Assembly: GCA_021802775.1 (NCBI GenBank)
Contig: JAJZRJ010000021.1
Coordinates: 1 to 43,752, forward strand
DNA from: Deltaproteobacteria bacterium
GTDB taxonomy: Bacteria > Desulfobacterota > Desulfobulbia > Desulfobulbales > Desulfurivibrionaceae
Direction: 5' to 3'
DNA: 43,752 nt
In this document: positions 27,239 to 35,456 of the stretch, in pieces
Layout of the letters: every line of letters starts with the position of its first letter
Position numbering within the stretch: position 1 is the stretch's first letter
The notes under the pieces: generated by a model
Told to the model about the DNA's origin: nothing
Database searches by the model: none
The model's input: the letters and a program-made list of their open reading frames with translations, nothing else
Program-made: the position numbers and the translations under genes

Positions 27239-27634
27239 TTATGCCAGGCGGATGTGGAGCGGCACGGTGTGCAGGGCCTTGGAGACCTGCTGGGTGGTGC
27301 CGAGCCGCCATTCTTTCACCGTGGCGTTGCCGCAGAGCGCGGCGATCTCCGCCACCACCCCTTTGAGGTTGATGAGCGGGTGGCGGGAGAAGACCTCGGG
27401 CAGCCCGTAAGTGAGGTTGCAGGCCAGGCATTTGCCGGGCCGCTGGTGGAGTTCCAGGGCAAAGGTCAGACTCTTGGCCCTGCCGTCGTGGCGGGTGAAG
27501 GCGAGCCGGATGTCGTAGGCGCCTTCGCTGGCGTCGCCCAGCAGGGCGTCGAAGAACTGGTCGGCCCGGTCGGCGGGGAAGAGTCGGGTCAGGGTCTCGG
27601 CGGTGAAAAGTTGTTCCGGCGCGGGCAGACTCAT
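27239..27634 (-). CDS. Conserved hypothetical protein (131 aa)
   Basis: A soluble protein starting MSLPAPEQLFTAETLTRLFPADRADQFFDALLGDASEGAYDIRL with AGAGGA at a good distance upstream. CLACNLTYGLPEVFSRHPLINLKG and TVKEWRLGTTQQVSKALHTVPLHIRL are the most distinctive stretches. The two cysteines (CLAC) may bind metal. I recall similar deltaproteobacterial proteins carrying a misleading homeobox name; there is no homeodomain here. Function unknown. It marks the return to core-like composition and diverges from the helicase gene. Confidence 0.7.
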   Translation of the reverse strand: MSLPAPEQLFTAETLTRLFPADRADQFFDALLGDASEGAYDIRLAFTRHDGRAKSLTFALELHQRPGKCLACNLTYGLPEVFSRHPLINLKGVVAEIAALCGNATVKEWRLGTTQQVSKALHTVPLHIRLA

Positions 27635-27765
27635 GGCAGATTCCTCTCGCTGGGTACGGGTAACGTTTGGCGGTGACTAACGGCCTAATCTACCACCGTC
27701 TCCCGGCCTGTTTCAACGTTTTTTCCCCGGTGCGTCATCTCCCGAGCTGTGGTACAGTGCCCCCC

Positions 27766-29997
27766 ATGCAGCGCTCCCTTTTCCCCCTTGATACGCCGCC
27801 GTCCGCCCCCAGGGTGACGGTCTCGCCGGTCAGCCGCCAGCATTTGAACGAGGCCCAGTACGAGGCCGCCACCACCATGGAGGGGCCGGTGCTGGTCATT
27901 GCCGGGGCTGGCAGCGGCAAGACCCGCACCCTGGTCTATCGCCTGGCCCATCTGGTGGAGCGCGGCATCAGTCCCGAGCAGATTTTGCTGCTCACCTTTA
28001 CCCGCAAGGCTGCCCAGGAGATGGTCAGCCGCGCGAGCCTGCTGCTCGACGACTCCTGCCGCCGGGTCATGGGCGGCACCTTCCATGCCGTGGCCAACCA
28101 ACTGCTGCGCCGCCATGCCGCCTGCCTCGGCTACGCGCCCAATTTCACCATCCTCGACCAGGCCGATGCCGAGGGCATCGTCAACCTCATCAAATCCTCG
28201 CTCGGCCTGGGCGGCGAGAGCAGGCGTTTCCCCTCGAAACGGCTCATCGTCGCGATTATCAGCAAGGCGGTGAACAAGGGCATTTCCATTGCCGACCTGC
28301 TGGACGGCGAGTACGGCCATTTCCATGATTTTCTCGACGACCTGCTGCTGATCCGCGACCACTATCAGAAGTTCAAGGTCGAGCACGGGCTGATGGATTA
28401 CGACGACCTGCTGATCAACTGGCAGCGCCTCTTGGCCGAGCACCCGGCGGTGCGCGACGAACTGGCCGGCCGCTTCCGCTACCTCATGGTAGACGAGTAT
28501 CAGGACACCAACCCGATCCAGGCCGAGATCGTGCGGCTGATGGCCTCTCCGCGCAACAACGTCATGGTGGTGGGCGACGATTCCCAGTCGATCTACAGCT
28601 TCCGCGGCGCCGATTTCCGCAACATCATGGATTTCCCGCGCCTCTTCCCCGGCACCAGGATCATCCGGCTGGAGGAAAACTACCGCAGCACCCAGCCGAT
28701 CCTCTCGGTGACCAATGCCATCATCGAGCAGGCCCGGGAAAAATACACCAAGACCCTCTACAGCAAGATCGAGGCCGGCGAGTCGCCGGTGCTCCACGCG
28801 GCCCGCGACGAGGGCGCCCAGGCCCGCTTCGTGGTGGAAAAGATTCTGGCCTTGCAGGCGGAGGGGGTGCCGCTCTCCGAGATCGCCGTGCTCTTCCGCT
28901 CCGGCTACCACTCCTTCAAGCTGGAGCTGGAGCTGGCCAACCGCCACCTCGATTTTGAGAAGCGCGGCGGGCTCAAGCTCACCGAGTCGGCCCACATCAA
29001 GGACGTGCTCGCCTATCTGCGGGTGCTGCTCAACCCCCAGGACCACCTTTCGTGGAACCGCCTGCTGTTGCAACTCGACAAGGTCGGCCCCAAGACCGCC
29101 CAGAACGTGCTGAGCCGGATCAAGAGCGCGGAGGACCCGCTGGAGGCACTCAAGATCTGTCCGGCCGGCAAGTCGTGGCAGGCGGGGCTGCTGGCCCTGG
29201 TTGATCTGCTCGCCGCCCTCGCCGAGCCGGGACTTGCGCCGGTGCAGCAGTTCGACTTGCTCATGGCCTACTACCGGCCGACCTTCGAACGTCTCTACCA
29301 CGACGATTACCCGCGCCGCAGCCGTGACCTCGACCAGTTGCGGTCGATCCTCGAAGGGTACACCGAGCTCCAGCCCTTTCTCGACGACACCTCCCTCGAT
29401 CCGCCGCAGCCCAGCGATCTGCCCGCTGCTGATTTCGCCGGCAGCCGGGAGCGGCTGGTGCTTTCCACCATTCATTCGGCCAAGGGGCTGGAGTGGGACA
29501 CGGTTTTCATCATCCACCTGGTCGAGGGCAAGTTCCCTTCCGCCCAGGCAGCGCTGCCCGAACAGTACGAGGAGGAGCGCCGTCTGCTCTACGTGGCCGC
29601 GACCCGCGCCCGGCGCCGTCTCTTCTTCCTCTACCCCCGGGAGGTGATGAGTCCGGACCGCTTCCGCACCGCCGGGGCTATGTCGCCCTTTCTGGAGGAA
29701 CTGCCGCCCAATCTCATGCAAAGCGGGCGGGAGAGCACGCCGGCCTGGCTGGCCGATCCGTGGAAGAGCGAAACAGCGGTCACTCCTCCTGCCTTTACGG
29801 CCGCGCCGAAGGCAACCGCCGCGCCGGCACCGCCGCCCGAGGCGGAGTTAAAGCCCGGCATGGCGGTGAAGCATCCCTTCTTCGGCCAGGGCAAGGTGGA
29901 GCGCCAGGCCGGGCCCCGCACTTTTGACATCTATTTCCCGCGCCACGGCCTGAAAACCCTGCACCTCGACTACGCCCGCTTGGAGGTGCTCTCGTGA
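27766..29997 (+). CDS. UvrD/PcrA-like superfamily 1 DNA helicase
   Basis: A 743-residue ATP-dependent 3'-5' helicase of repair type. Walker A AGAGSGKT is at 46-53, motif Ia LLTFTRKAAQEM near 75-86, Walker B DEYQD at 243-247, then GDDSQSIYSFRGAD, EENYRSTQPIL, STIHSAKGLEWD and YVAATRARRRLF. The C-terminus (from about 690) has a KHPFFGQGKVERQ small beta domain like that in other UvrD proteins. The ATG at 27766 has no Shine-Dalgarno but a TACAGT box ends eight bases before it. It overlaps folC (TGATG). Confidence 0.92.
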   Translation: MQRSLFPLDTPPSAPRVTVSPVSRQHLNEAQYEAATTMEGPVLVIAGAGSGKTRTLVYRLAHLVERGISPEQILLLTFTRKAAQEMVSRASLLLDDSCRRVMGGTFHAVANQLLRRHAACLGYAPNFTILDQADAEGIVNLIKSSLGLGGESRRFPSKRLIVAIISKAVNKGISIADLLDGEYGHFHDFLDDLLLIRDHYQKFKVEHGLMDYDDLLINWQRLLAEHPAVRDELAGRFRYLMVDEYQDTNPIQAEIVRLMASPRNNVMVVGDDSQSIYSFRGADFRNIMDFPRLFPGTRIIRLEENYRSTQPILSVTNAIIEQAREKYTKTLYSKIEAGESPVLHAARDEGAQARFVVEKILALQAEGVPLSEIAVLFRSGYHSFKLELELANRHLDFEKRGGLKLTESAHIKDVLAYLRVLLNPQDHLSWNRLLLQLDKVGPKTAQNVLSRIKSAEDPLEALKICPAGKSWQAGLLALVDLLAALAEPGLAPVQQFDLLMAYYRPTFERLYHDDYPRRSRDLDQLRSILEGYTELQPFLDDTSLDPPQPSDLPAADFAGSRERLVLSTIHSAKGLEWDTVFIIHLVEGKFPSAQAALPEQYEEERRLLYVAATRARRRLFFLYPREVMSPDRFRTAGAMSPFLEELPPNLMQSGRESTPAWLADPWKSETAVTPPAFTAAPKATAAPAPPPEAELKPGMAVKHPFFGQGKVERQAGPRTFDIYFPRHGLKTLHLDYARLEVLS

Positions 29998-31304
29998 TGG
30001 ACTACCTGGCAGCCTGGGCGTATCTCGACCACCTTCAGTTCTTCAAGATCAAGCTGGGCCTGGAGAGCATGGAGGCCTTTCTCGACCGGGTCGGCCATCC
30101 GCAGCGCCAGCTCGCCTCTATCCACGTGGCCGGCACCAACGGCAAGGGCTCGGCTTCCTCGGCCTTGCTCTCGGTGCTCAGCCGGGCCGGCTACCGCGTG
30201 GGCCTCTACACCTCGCCGCATCTCAGTTCGGTGCGGGAGCGCTTCCGCATCAACGACACCTTTATCCCGGGGTCGGATTTTGCCGCCATGGCGAGCCAAA
30301 TCCGCGATGTGCTCGGTGACGGGCAGATCACCTACTTCGAGTTCACCACTGCCCTGGCACTCCTTTGGTTTGCGCAGGAAAAGGTTGATCTCGCCATTCT
30401 GGAGGTGGGCATGGGCGGCCGGCTCGATGCCACCAACGTGGTGACCCCGCTGGTGAGTGTCATCACCAACGTGACCATGGACCATGAGGCGTATCTCGGC
30501 GATACCCTGGAGGCGGTGGCTGGCGAAAAGGCCGGGATCATCAAGCCCGGGGTGCCGGTGGTCTCGGCGGTGGCGGACGACGTGAGCCGGGTGGTGGTGG
30601 AGCGGACCTGCGCGGAAAAAGGCGCGCCGCTCTATCTTCTGGGCCGGGATTTTGTCATGCACACCGGCTCGCCCGGTGGCTGGGAATACGCCGGGATTGG
30701 CCACAGTCCGCGGCTGGCCGGGTTGCATTCCAACCTCATCGGCCGCCATCAGGCGGACAACATGGCCGTGGTGCTGGCGGTCTGCGACCTGCTGCGCGAG
30801 CGCTATCCAGTGCCCGAGGCGGCGATCCGCGAGGGGTTGGCAATGGTGCATTGGCCAGGGCGGCTCGAATCCTTTCGCCTCAGCCGAACCGGAGGGGAGG
30901 GCGGCCTTACGGAGCGCCAGGTGTTGCTGGACGGCGCCCACAATCCGGCCGGAGTGGCGAGTCTGGTGGCCGCGCTGCGCGACGATTTTGCCTACCAACG
31001 GTTGATCGTGGTCTGGGGCAGCATGGCGGACAAGGATCTGGCCGGCACCCTGGCCCGGGTGGCGCCGCTTGCCGACATCCTGATCCTGACCCGGCCCCCT
31101 GGCGAACGGTCGGCCACCGCGGAGCAGCTCTTTGCCCGGGTGCCGGCATCCTGCCAGGAGCGGGTGGTGCGGACCGCCGATGTGAGCGAGGCCCTGGAAC
31201 GGGCCTGGGCCTTGGCCGGGCCGGAGGATCTCATCTGCATTGCCGGGTCGCTCTATCTGGTGGGCGCGGCACGCAGGGAACTGCTCGGCGAGGTGGTGGC
31301 ATGA
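29997..31304 (+). CDS. folC: Folylpolyglutamate / dihydrofolate synthase
   Basis: It adds glutamate to folates, and in many bacteria also makes dihydrofolate from dihydropteroate. The 435-residue Mur-ligase-type ATPase has VAGTNGKGSAS near 45-55, GLYTSPHLSSVRERF near 73-87, EVGMGGRLDATNVV, the MDHEAYLG loop and LLDGAHNPAG. The ATG at 29997 shares its A with the helicase stop; the GTG at 29994 is an alternative. Its own stop overlaps the HNH gene start (ATGA). Confidence 0.95.
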   Translation: MDYLAAWAYLDHLQFFKIKLGLESMEAFLDRVGHPQRQLASIHVAGTNGKGSASSALLSVLSRAGYRVGLYTSPHLSSVRERFRINDTFIPGSDFAAMASQIRDVLGDGQITYFEFTTALALLWFAQEKVDLAILEVGMGGRLDATNVVTPLVSVITNVTMDHEAYLGDTLEAVAGEKAGIIKPGVPVVSAVADDVSRVVVERTCAEKGAPLYLLGRDFVMHTGSPGGWEYAGIGHSPRLAGLHSNLIGRHQADNMAVVLAVCDLLRERYPVPEAAIREGLAMVHWPGRLESFRLSRTGGEGGLTERQVLLDGAHNPAGVASLVAALRDDFAYQRLIVVWGSMADKDLAGTLARVAPLADILILTRPPGERSATAEQLFARVPASCQERVVRTADVSEALERAWALAGPEDLICIAGSLYLVGAARRELLGEVVA

Positions 31305-31609
31305 AGGATTATGAAGGATTTGCCGGCCTCGACGAGGCAGCGATCCGCCGTGAGCGGGACAAGGCGCGGGAGATGCGGCGCAGCCGCTGGTGGCAGCAAA
31401 AATTGGCCCAGGGAATCTGCTATTACTGCGGCCGGAAGGCGAAGCCCGCGGAACTCACCATGGATCACATCGTGCCCATTGCCCGCGGCGGGCAGAGCAG
31501 CAAGGGCAACGTGGTGACCACCTGCAAGGAGTGCAACAACAAGAAGAAGAGCATGCTTCCCATTGAATGGGAGGAGTACATGGCGGAGTTGGGGCGCCGC
31601 CAGGGATAG
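31301..31609 (+). CDS. HNH nuclease-domain protein
   Basis: A 102-residue protein with a basic helical N-terminus (RRERDKAREMRRSRWW). The HNH motif follows: CYYC (40-43), DHIVPIARGG with His56, Asn70 in KGNVV, and CKEC (75-78) followed by NNKKK. The zinc pair CxxC...CxxC and the HNN/H set are intact, so it should bind metal and could cut DNA. It is translationally coupled to folC. A stand-alone HNH protein of this size is common, with mostly unknown roles; it may act with the helicase two genes upstream. Confidence 0.85.
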   Translation: MKDYEGFAGLDEAAIRRERDKAREMRRSRWWQQKLAQGICYYCGRKAKPAELTMDHIVPIARGGQSSKGNVVTTCKECNNKKKSMLPIEWEEYMAELGRRQG

Positions 31610-31619
31610 CGTTCGGCGC

Positions 31620-31648
31620 GGGTGGACCCTGGGTGGACGCGGGTGGAC
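31620..31648. repeat. Short GGGTGGAC direct repeats
   Basis: GGGTGGAC occurs at 31620-31627, 31631-31638 and 31641-31648, and CGTGGAC again near 31656-31662, with 10- to 11-base spacing. They lie just after the HNH gene and before the convergent pfkA end. The period is about one helical turn. Confidence 0.6.
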
Positions 31649-31715
31649 GGAAAAGCGTGGACGCGCTGGAGGCGGGCAGCGGCGGCCACGGTATCGGTTT
31701 GAATGCTCGTTGAAA

Positions 31716-32807
31716 TCAGTCGCCGAAGCAGATGCCGATCTCGCGCGCGGTCATCAGCTTGTCGCTGTCCACCGGCACCTTTTTGCGCGCCTTGATCGCC
31801 TCGGCTAGCGGCACCGGCACCATATCGGGGGTGGAGAGTGCCACCATGTGGTCGAAGTTCTCCTGCTCCGCCATCCGCACCGCCGCGCCGCCGAAACGCA
31901 GGGCCAGCAGCCGGTCGAAGGTGGTGGGTGAGCCGCCGCGCTGCAAATGGCCCAGCACCAGCGAACGGGTGTCCTTGCCGGTGCAGCCCTTGATCTGTTT
32001 CGCCACCCATTCGCCGATGCCGCCCAGCAGCACTTCCTGGCGGCCGGCCTCGTTTTTCTCCTTGTGGAGCGCCTCGTTCATGCCCTTGGCCTTGGCGCCC
32101 TCGGCCACCACCACAATGCCGTAGTGCTTCTCGTGCAGATCGTTGTCATTGAGTTTGTCGCAAACCTTTTCGATATCAAAGGGGATCTCCGGGATGAGGA
32201 TGGCATCCGCCCCGCCGGAGATACCGGAGTTCAAAGCGATCCAGCCCGAATCCCGGCCCATCACCTCGACCACCATGACGCGGTCGTGGGACTTGGCGGT
32301 GGAGTGGAGCTTGTCCAGGGCCTCGGTGGCGGTGGAGACCGCGGTATCGAAGCCAAAGGTGCGCTGGGTCGCCTGGAGGTCGTTGTCGATGGTCTTGGGC
32401 ACGCCGATCACCGGCATATCCTTTTCCACGGCAAAGCGATGGGCAATCTCCAGGCTGCCGTCACCGCCGACGGCGATGTGGCAGAAGAAGCCCATGCGCT
32501 TGAAGTTCTGCATCACCCGGTCGGAGAGGTCGCGGATCTGCACCTCGCCGGCCAGGTTTTCCACCGGCATGGCAAAGGGGTTGCCCTTGTTGGTGGAGCC
32601 CAGGATGGTGCCGCCGAGCGGCATGATGTCCTCGATCTTTTCCGGGGTGAGGCGGATCAATTCCTCCGGGTCGAGGAGTCCTTTATAGCCGCTCTTGCTG
32701 CCGTAAATCTCCCAACCCCGGCGGTAGGCGGATTTCACCACCGCGTAGATCACCGCGTTCAGGCCTGGCGCGTCGCCGCCGCCGGTGGAGATGACGATCT
32801 TTTTCAT
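31716..32807 (-). CDS. pfkA: 6-phosphofructokinase
   Basis: It phosphorylates fructose 6-phosphate to the 1,6-bisphosphate. The 363-residue protein has GGGDAPGLNA at 9-18, GGTILGSTNKGNPF near 65-78, GGDGS at 114-118 and PKTIDND at 137-143, then MGRDSGWIAL and LGHLQRGGSP. Gly in GGDGS marks ATP-using enzymes, whereas Lys in PKTIDND is the state seen in PPi-dependent and some long-clade ATP enzymes, so the donor is not certain but ATP is favoured. GGAG lies before the ATG. Convergent to the HNH gene. Confidence 0.93.
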   Translation of the reverse strand: MKKIVISTGGGDAPGLNAVIYAVVKSAYRRGWEIYGSKSGYKGLLDPEELIRLTPEKIEDIMPLGGTILGSTNKGNPFAMPVENLAGEVQIRDLSDRVMQNFKRMGFFCHIAVGGDGSLEIAHRFAVEKDMPVIGVPKTIDNDLQATQRTFGFDTAVSTATEALDKLHSTAKSHDRVMVVEVMGRDSGWIALNSGISGGADAILIPEIPFDIEKVCDKLNDNDLHEKHYGIVVVAEGAKAKGMNEALHKEKNEAGRQEVLLGGIGEWVAKQIKGCTGKDTRSLVLGHLQRGGSPTTFDRLLALRFGGAAVRMAEQENFDHMVALSTPDMVPVPLAEAIKARKKVPVDSDKLMTAREIGICFGD

Positions 32808-32909
32808 ACGGGTACGCTCCTGGGCAGCCCTTGCTTGTGTTGCTGTGTGGTTTTTCCTCGTCTTTGTTATAGGACCGTTTGGGGTTGAGGTCAAAACAAA
32901 ACCTTCTAC

Positions 32910-32938
32910 TTGACTTCTGGTTCCACATTTCTTAACGT
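32910..32938 (+). promoter_or_regulatory. Possible promoter of the selenoprotein gene
   Basis: TTGACT (32910-32915), 17 bases, then TAACGT (32933-32938), a poor -10 box with three of six matches. It lies about 100 bases before the start codon in the 232-base gap between divergent pfkA and the HesB-like gene. Confidence 0.35.
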
Positions 32939-33039
32939 ATTCCTTAAATTTCGGGGCGGTCTGCCTACGATTTCTGGTTTCATTGCGGCCCGGCGAGTTC
33001 GGGTCGTGTCGTTTATGACGTGAATAAGGAGACACCATC

Positions 33040-33381
33040 ATGCTTGAAGTAACGGAACTGGCGGTGGCCAAATTGAAAGGCTACCTGGAGGACAACAAGA
33101 TCGACTCGCCGGTGCGGGTCGCCCTGATGCAGGGCGGCTGAGCCGGTCCCTCTCTGGGATTGGCTCTGGATGAGCCAAAAGCGAACGACGCAACCTTTGA
33201 AGACGGCGGTATCAAGTTTCTCATCGACAACAGCTTGAGCAACCAGTGCGGGGTAATCAAGATCGATTTCATCGATGCCGGCCCCCGCTCCGGTTTCGCC
33301 ATCTCGCCGGCCAAGCCGCTGGGTGGCGGCGGTGGGAGCTGCGGCAGCTCCTGCGGCAGCAGCGGCTCCTGCAGCTGCTGA
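33040..33381 (+). CDS. IscA/HesB-like selenoprotein (in-frame UGA = Sec34)
   Basis: The frame from ATG 33040 (AAGGAG upstream) meets TGA at 33139-33141 and then continues in the same frame with full homology to the IscA/HesB family to TGA at 33379. Codon 34 falls in VALMQGG-U-AGPSLGLALDEP, exactly where IscA proteins have the first conserved cysteine (GGCSG...LDEP). Reading UGA as selenocysteine gives a 113-residue protein with a Gly/Cys-rich tail (CGSSCGSSGSCSC). HesB-like selenoproteins are known in deltaproteobacteria. IscA homologues bind iron or Fe-S clusters. It needs SelA, SelB and tRNA-Sec from elsewhere. A standard gene caller would split or miss it. Confidence 0.9.
33140..33166 (+). 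promoter_or_regulatory. Predicted bacterial SECIS hairpin
   Basis: An 11-bp uninterrupted stem pairs 33140-33150 with 33156-33166, with two G-U pairs and a five-base loop TCTCT. It starts at the G of the UGA codon. Bacterial SECIS elements are hairpins directly downstream of UGA that bind SelB, so position and strength fit, although loop sequence varies between species and no consensus test was made. Confidence 0.7.
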
Positions 33382-33407
33382 TCCTGACCGGACACGAAGT
33401 GATGAAA

Positions 33408-33440
33408 GGCCCCTGCCGGCAACGGCAGGGGCTCCTTCTT
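33408..33440. terminator. Terminator between selenoprotein and cytochrome genes
   Basis: GGCCCCTGCCG (33408-33418) pairs with CGGCAGGGGCT (33423-33433) around GCAA, followed on the plus strand by CCTTCTTGTTT. It lies between convergent genes and probably serves the selenoprotein gene. Confidence 0.7.
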
Positions 33441-33442
33441 GT

Positions 33443-33817
33443 TTATCGGCAGGCAGCGGCCGGGAGCGCCGGATCGCGCTGCTCCTTGCCGAGCCAGATG
33501 AGGTAGGCGGCAAGATCGGCCATTTCTTGACTGCGCGGTTCGAGTCTCTCGCCGCGCAGGGCCACCTCGATGCAGAAAATGACCACCTCGGTCAGTCCCT
33601 TCATGGCAATACCCATCACGTCAAAGTCGGTGCGCTGGTCAAGGTCGGGGCCGAGGTCGCGGCCCTGCTCGTGGCAAGTGGCGCAGCATTTGCCCGAGGT
33701 ACCGTTCCCCAAGGTCGGGTCGAGGTAGAGGCGCCGGCCATGGGCCAGATCAGCCCCGAAGGCGGGAGACTGCGGCAGCAGCAGGATGGCAACAGCGATG
33801 GCAGGGAAGAGGCGCAT
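33443..33817 (-). CDS. Periplasmic monohaem cytochrome c
   Basis: A 124-residue precursor with a Sec signal peptide (MRLFPAIAVAILLLPQSPAFGA, cut near residue 22) and one haem-binding CATCH motif (Cys45, Cys48, His49). A methionine in VMGIAMKGL is a candidate sixth ligand. AEMADLAAYL-type segment (SQEMADLAAYLIWLG) is the usual class I C-terminal helix. It probably carries electrons in the periplasm. No redox partner gene adjoins it. It ends a few bases from the terminator shared with the selenoprotein gene. Confidence 0.85.
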   Translation of the reverse strand: MRLFPAIAVAILLLPQSPAFGADLAHGRRLYLDPTLGNGTSGKCCATCHEQGRDLGPDLDQRTDFDVMGIAMKGLTEVVIFCIEVALRGERLEPRSQEMADLAAYLIWLGKEQRDPALPAAACR

Positions 33818-33919
33818 GGTTGGTCGTGATCCGGAGGGTTGCAGGCCAGTGCTCCCGGGGGGATAATCCTGCTACAAGATAGTAGACCCCTGCGGAAAGG
33901 TCAAACAGGAGGAATCCGG

Positions 33920-34525
33920 ATGGGCGGACCAGCGAAGGATGAGGCTCCGATCTGCGAGACCGAAGGCCAGGCCCTGGTGGCCTTGGCCCGCCAGACCATT
34001 GCCGGGCGGCTTTGCCTGCCGGTATCGGAGGCGGAGCGCGCGGCCTTGGCGCCGTTGCTCGCTGCCCCGGCCCTCCAGCGCCACCACGGCACTTTTGTTA
34101 CCCTGAAGTGCCGCGGCCAGTTGCGCGGCTGTATCGGCAGCCTGCTTGGCACCACCTCCATCGTCGAAGGGGTGCGGGAGAATGCACTCAACGCCGCCTT
34201 CAGCGATCCGCGCTTTCCACCGCTGGCAGCCGAGGAATTTGGTGCGGTGAAGGTGGAGGTCAGCGTGCTCACCGAGCCCCAGCCCCTCGACTACACCGAC
34301 GCAGCCGATCTTCTGGCCAAACTCCGGCCCGGCATCGATGGCCTGATCATCCGCCAGGGGGGCTGCTGCGCCACCTTCCTGCCCCAGGTCTGGGAGCAGC
34401 TACCCGACCCGCGCCAGTTTCTCGATCATCTCTGCCTCAAGGCCTGCCTGCCGATGGATTCCTGGCAGCGAGGAAAACTCACGGTGATGACCTATCAGGT
34501 GCAGTACTTCGAAGAGCGGTGCTGA
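33920..34525 (+). CDS. AMMECR1-domain protein
   Basis: A 201-residue soluble protein with the AMMECR1 signature: HHGTFVTLKCRGQLRGCIGSL near 57-77, ENALNAAFSDPRFPPL near 93-108, VEVSVLTEPQPL, and GLIIRQGGCCATFLPQVWEQ. AGGAGG precedes the ATG at 33920; an upstream in-frame ATG has no such site. Function of the family is unsettled. It is often found with Memo and radical-SAM (AmmeMemoRadiSam) genes, neither of which is seen here. Confidence 0.9.
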   Translation: MGGPAKDEAPICETEGQALVALARQTIAGRLCLPVSEAERAALAPLLAAPALQRHHGTFVTLKCRGQLRGCIGSLLGTTSIVEGVRENALNAAFSDPRFPPLAAEEFGAVKVEVSVLTEPQPLDYTDAADLLAKLRPGIDGLIIRQGGCCATFLPQVWEQLPDPRQFLDHLCLKACLPMDSWQRGKLTVMTYQVQYFEERC

Positions 34526-34578
34526 TCGCCGCATTTTCCCTCGCCGTGACGAGGTGAACGGTCGGTGGGCTTGATTCG

Positions 34579-35448
34579 TCATTTTGCAAAAGGCTCTACC
34601 GTGAACTTTTCCACCAGATGATCCGGGTAGTAGCTCTCTTTGGCCTGCCGGAGGCCGGGGATGCCGAGGTCCTGCTCGCGGTTGACGTAAGTGAAGCCGG
34701 TAAGGGCCTCTCTGGCGAACCAGTGGGTGACGAGCTGCCCGAGGCCCACTATATCCGGCATCGCCTTTTCAAAATGCCATACCGCCGTATCGGGACTGAG
34801 TGGTTCGGCCACGGCATAGGCCGCGATCTTGCCATCTACCCGAATGGCGCCGCCCAGGCAGCCGAACTCCTCGCAATGTTCCATGGTTTCGCGGATCGCC
34901 GCATCCTCGCCCCCGAGTTCCAGGTTCACCGCGCATTCGCGCATCTCGCACCAGTGGCTCTGCATGGCCAGGCATTCGGCGATGATGGCTGGTGAGAAGG
35001 GCTCGTACTCGCAGCGGTACCGGTCCAGGCAGTTTTTGATGTGATTGCGCTTCTTGGCGTACTTGCGGCCGGCCAGATTGGCCAGGTCGCTGGTCCGGTA
35101 GACGTAATCGGCATTGTCGCGGTCTTCTGTCACTTGATGGCCGGCCTGCCGCAGCCGCTCCGCCTCCGGGCCGGGAATCCGCACCATGCGGGAGAAAGGG
35201 GCGATCTTCGCCACCTCCTCGATGGGCAGGGGGCCAACCGGCGGGCCGAAAAGCACCGTGGGTTCGCTGCCTCCTTTCTCCGTTATCCAGAAGAGCAGGG
35301 TTTCAGCCGCCACCGAGAACCACACCGGCCGGGTGCGGCGCCAGGCAAAGAGGTTGGTGAAGGTCAGCTCCGAGATCACGGGCGGATGCCGTTGCAGCAG
35401 GTCATGCACCAGCGGTCGCGACGCCAGGGTAAGTTCGTGTTTGTCCAT
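34579..35448 (-). CDS. DUF2156 family acyltransferase-like protein
   Basis: A 289-residue soluble protein. The layout and motifs (RPPVISELTFTNLFAWR, DYVYRTSDLANLAGRKYAKKRNHIKNCL, AYAVAEPLSPDTAVWHFEKA, YVNREQDLGIPGLRQAKESYYPDHLVEKF) match DUF2156, a double GNAT fold related to the C-terminal domain of lysyl-phosphatidylglycerol synthase MprF. It lacks the MprF membrane part. Substrate unknown; aminoacyl-tRNA-dependent transfer is the family-based guess. A terminator lies 9 to 46 bases upstream of the ATG, and the Shine-Dalgarno is weak. Confidence 0.82.
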   Translation of the reverse strand: MDKHELTLASRPLVHDLLQRHPPVISELTFTNLFAWRRTRPVWFSVAAETLLFWITEKGGSEPTVLFGPPVGPLPIEEVAKIAPFSRMVRIPGPEAERLRQAGHQVTEDRDNADYVYRTSDLANLAGRKYAKKRNHIKNCLDRYRCEYEPFSPAIIAECLAMQSHWCEMRECAVNLELGGEDAAIRETMEHCEEFGCLGGAIRVDGKIAAYAVAEPLSPDTAVWHFEKAMPDIVGLGQLVTHWFAREALTGFTYVNREQDLGIPGLRQAKESYYPDHLVEKFTVEPFAK

Positions 35449-35456
35449 GGAAAGGC

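Noticed and set aside
27685..29721. 678-codon minus frame opposite the helicase
   Set aside because: Shadow of the UvrD-like gene; no motifs of its own.
31620..31662. CRISPR-like repeats
   Set aside because: Units of eight bases with two- to three-base spacers are far too short; no cas gene is present. No CRISPR array was seen in the window.
33139..33141. TGA in the HesB-like gene read as a nonsense mutation
   Set aside because: Homology continues in frame on both sides, the codon sits at the conserved Cys position and a strong hairpin follows directly. Recoding explains it better than decay.
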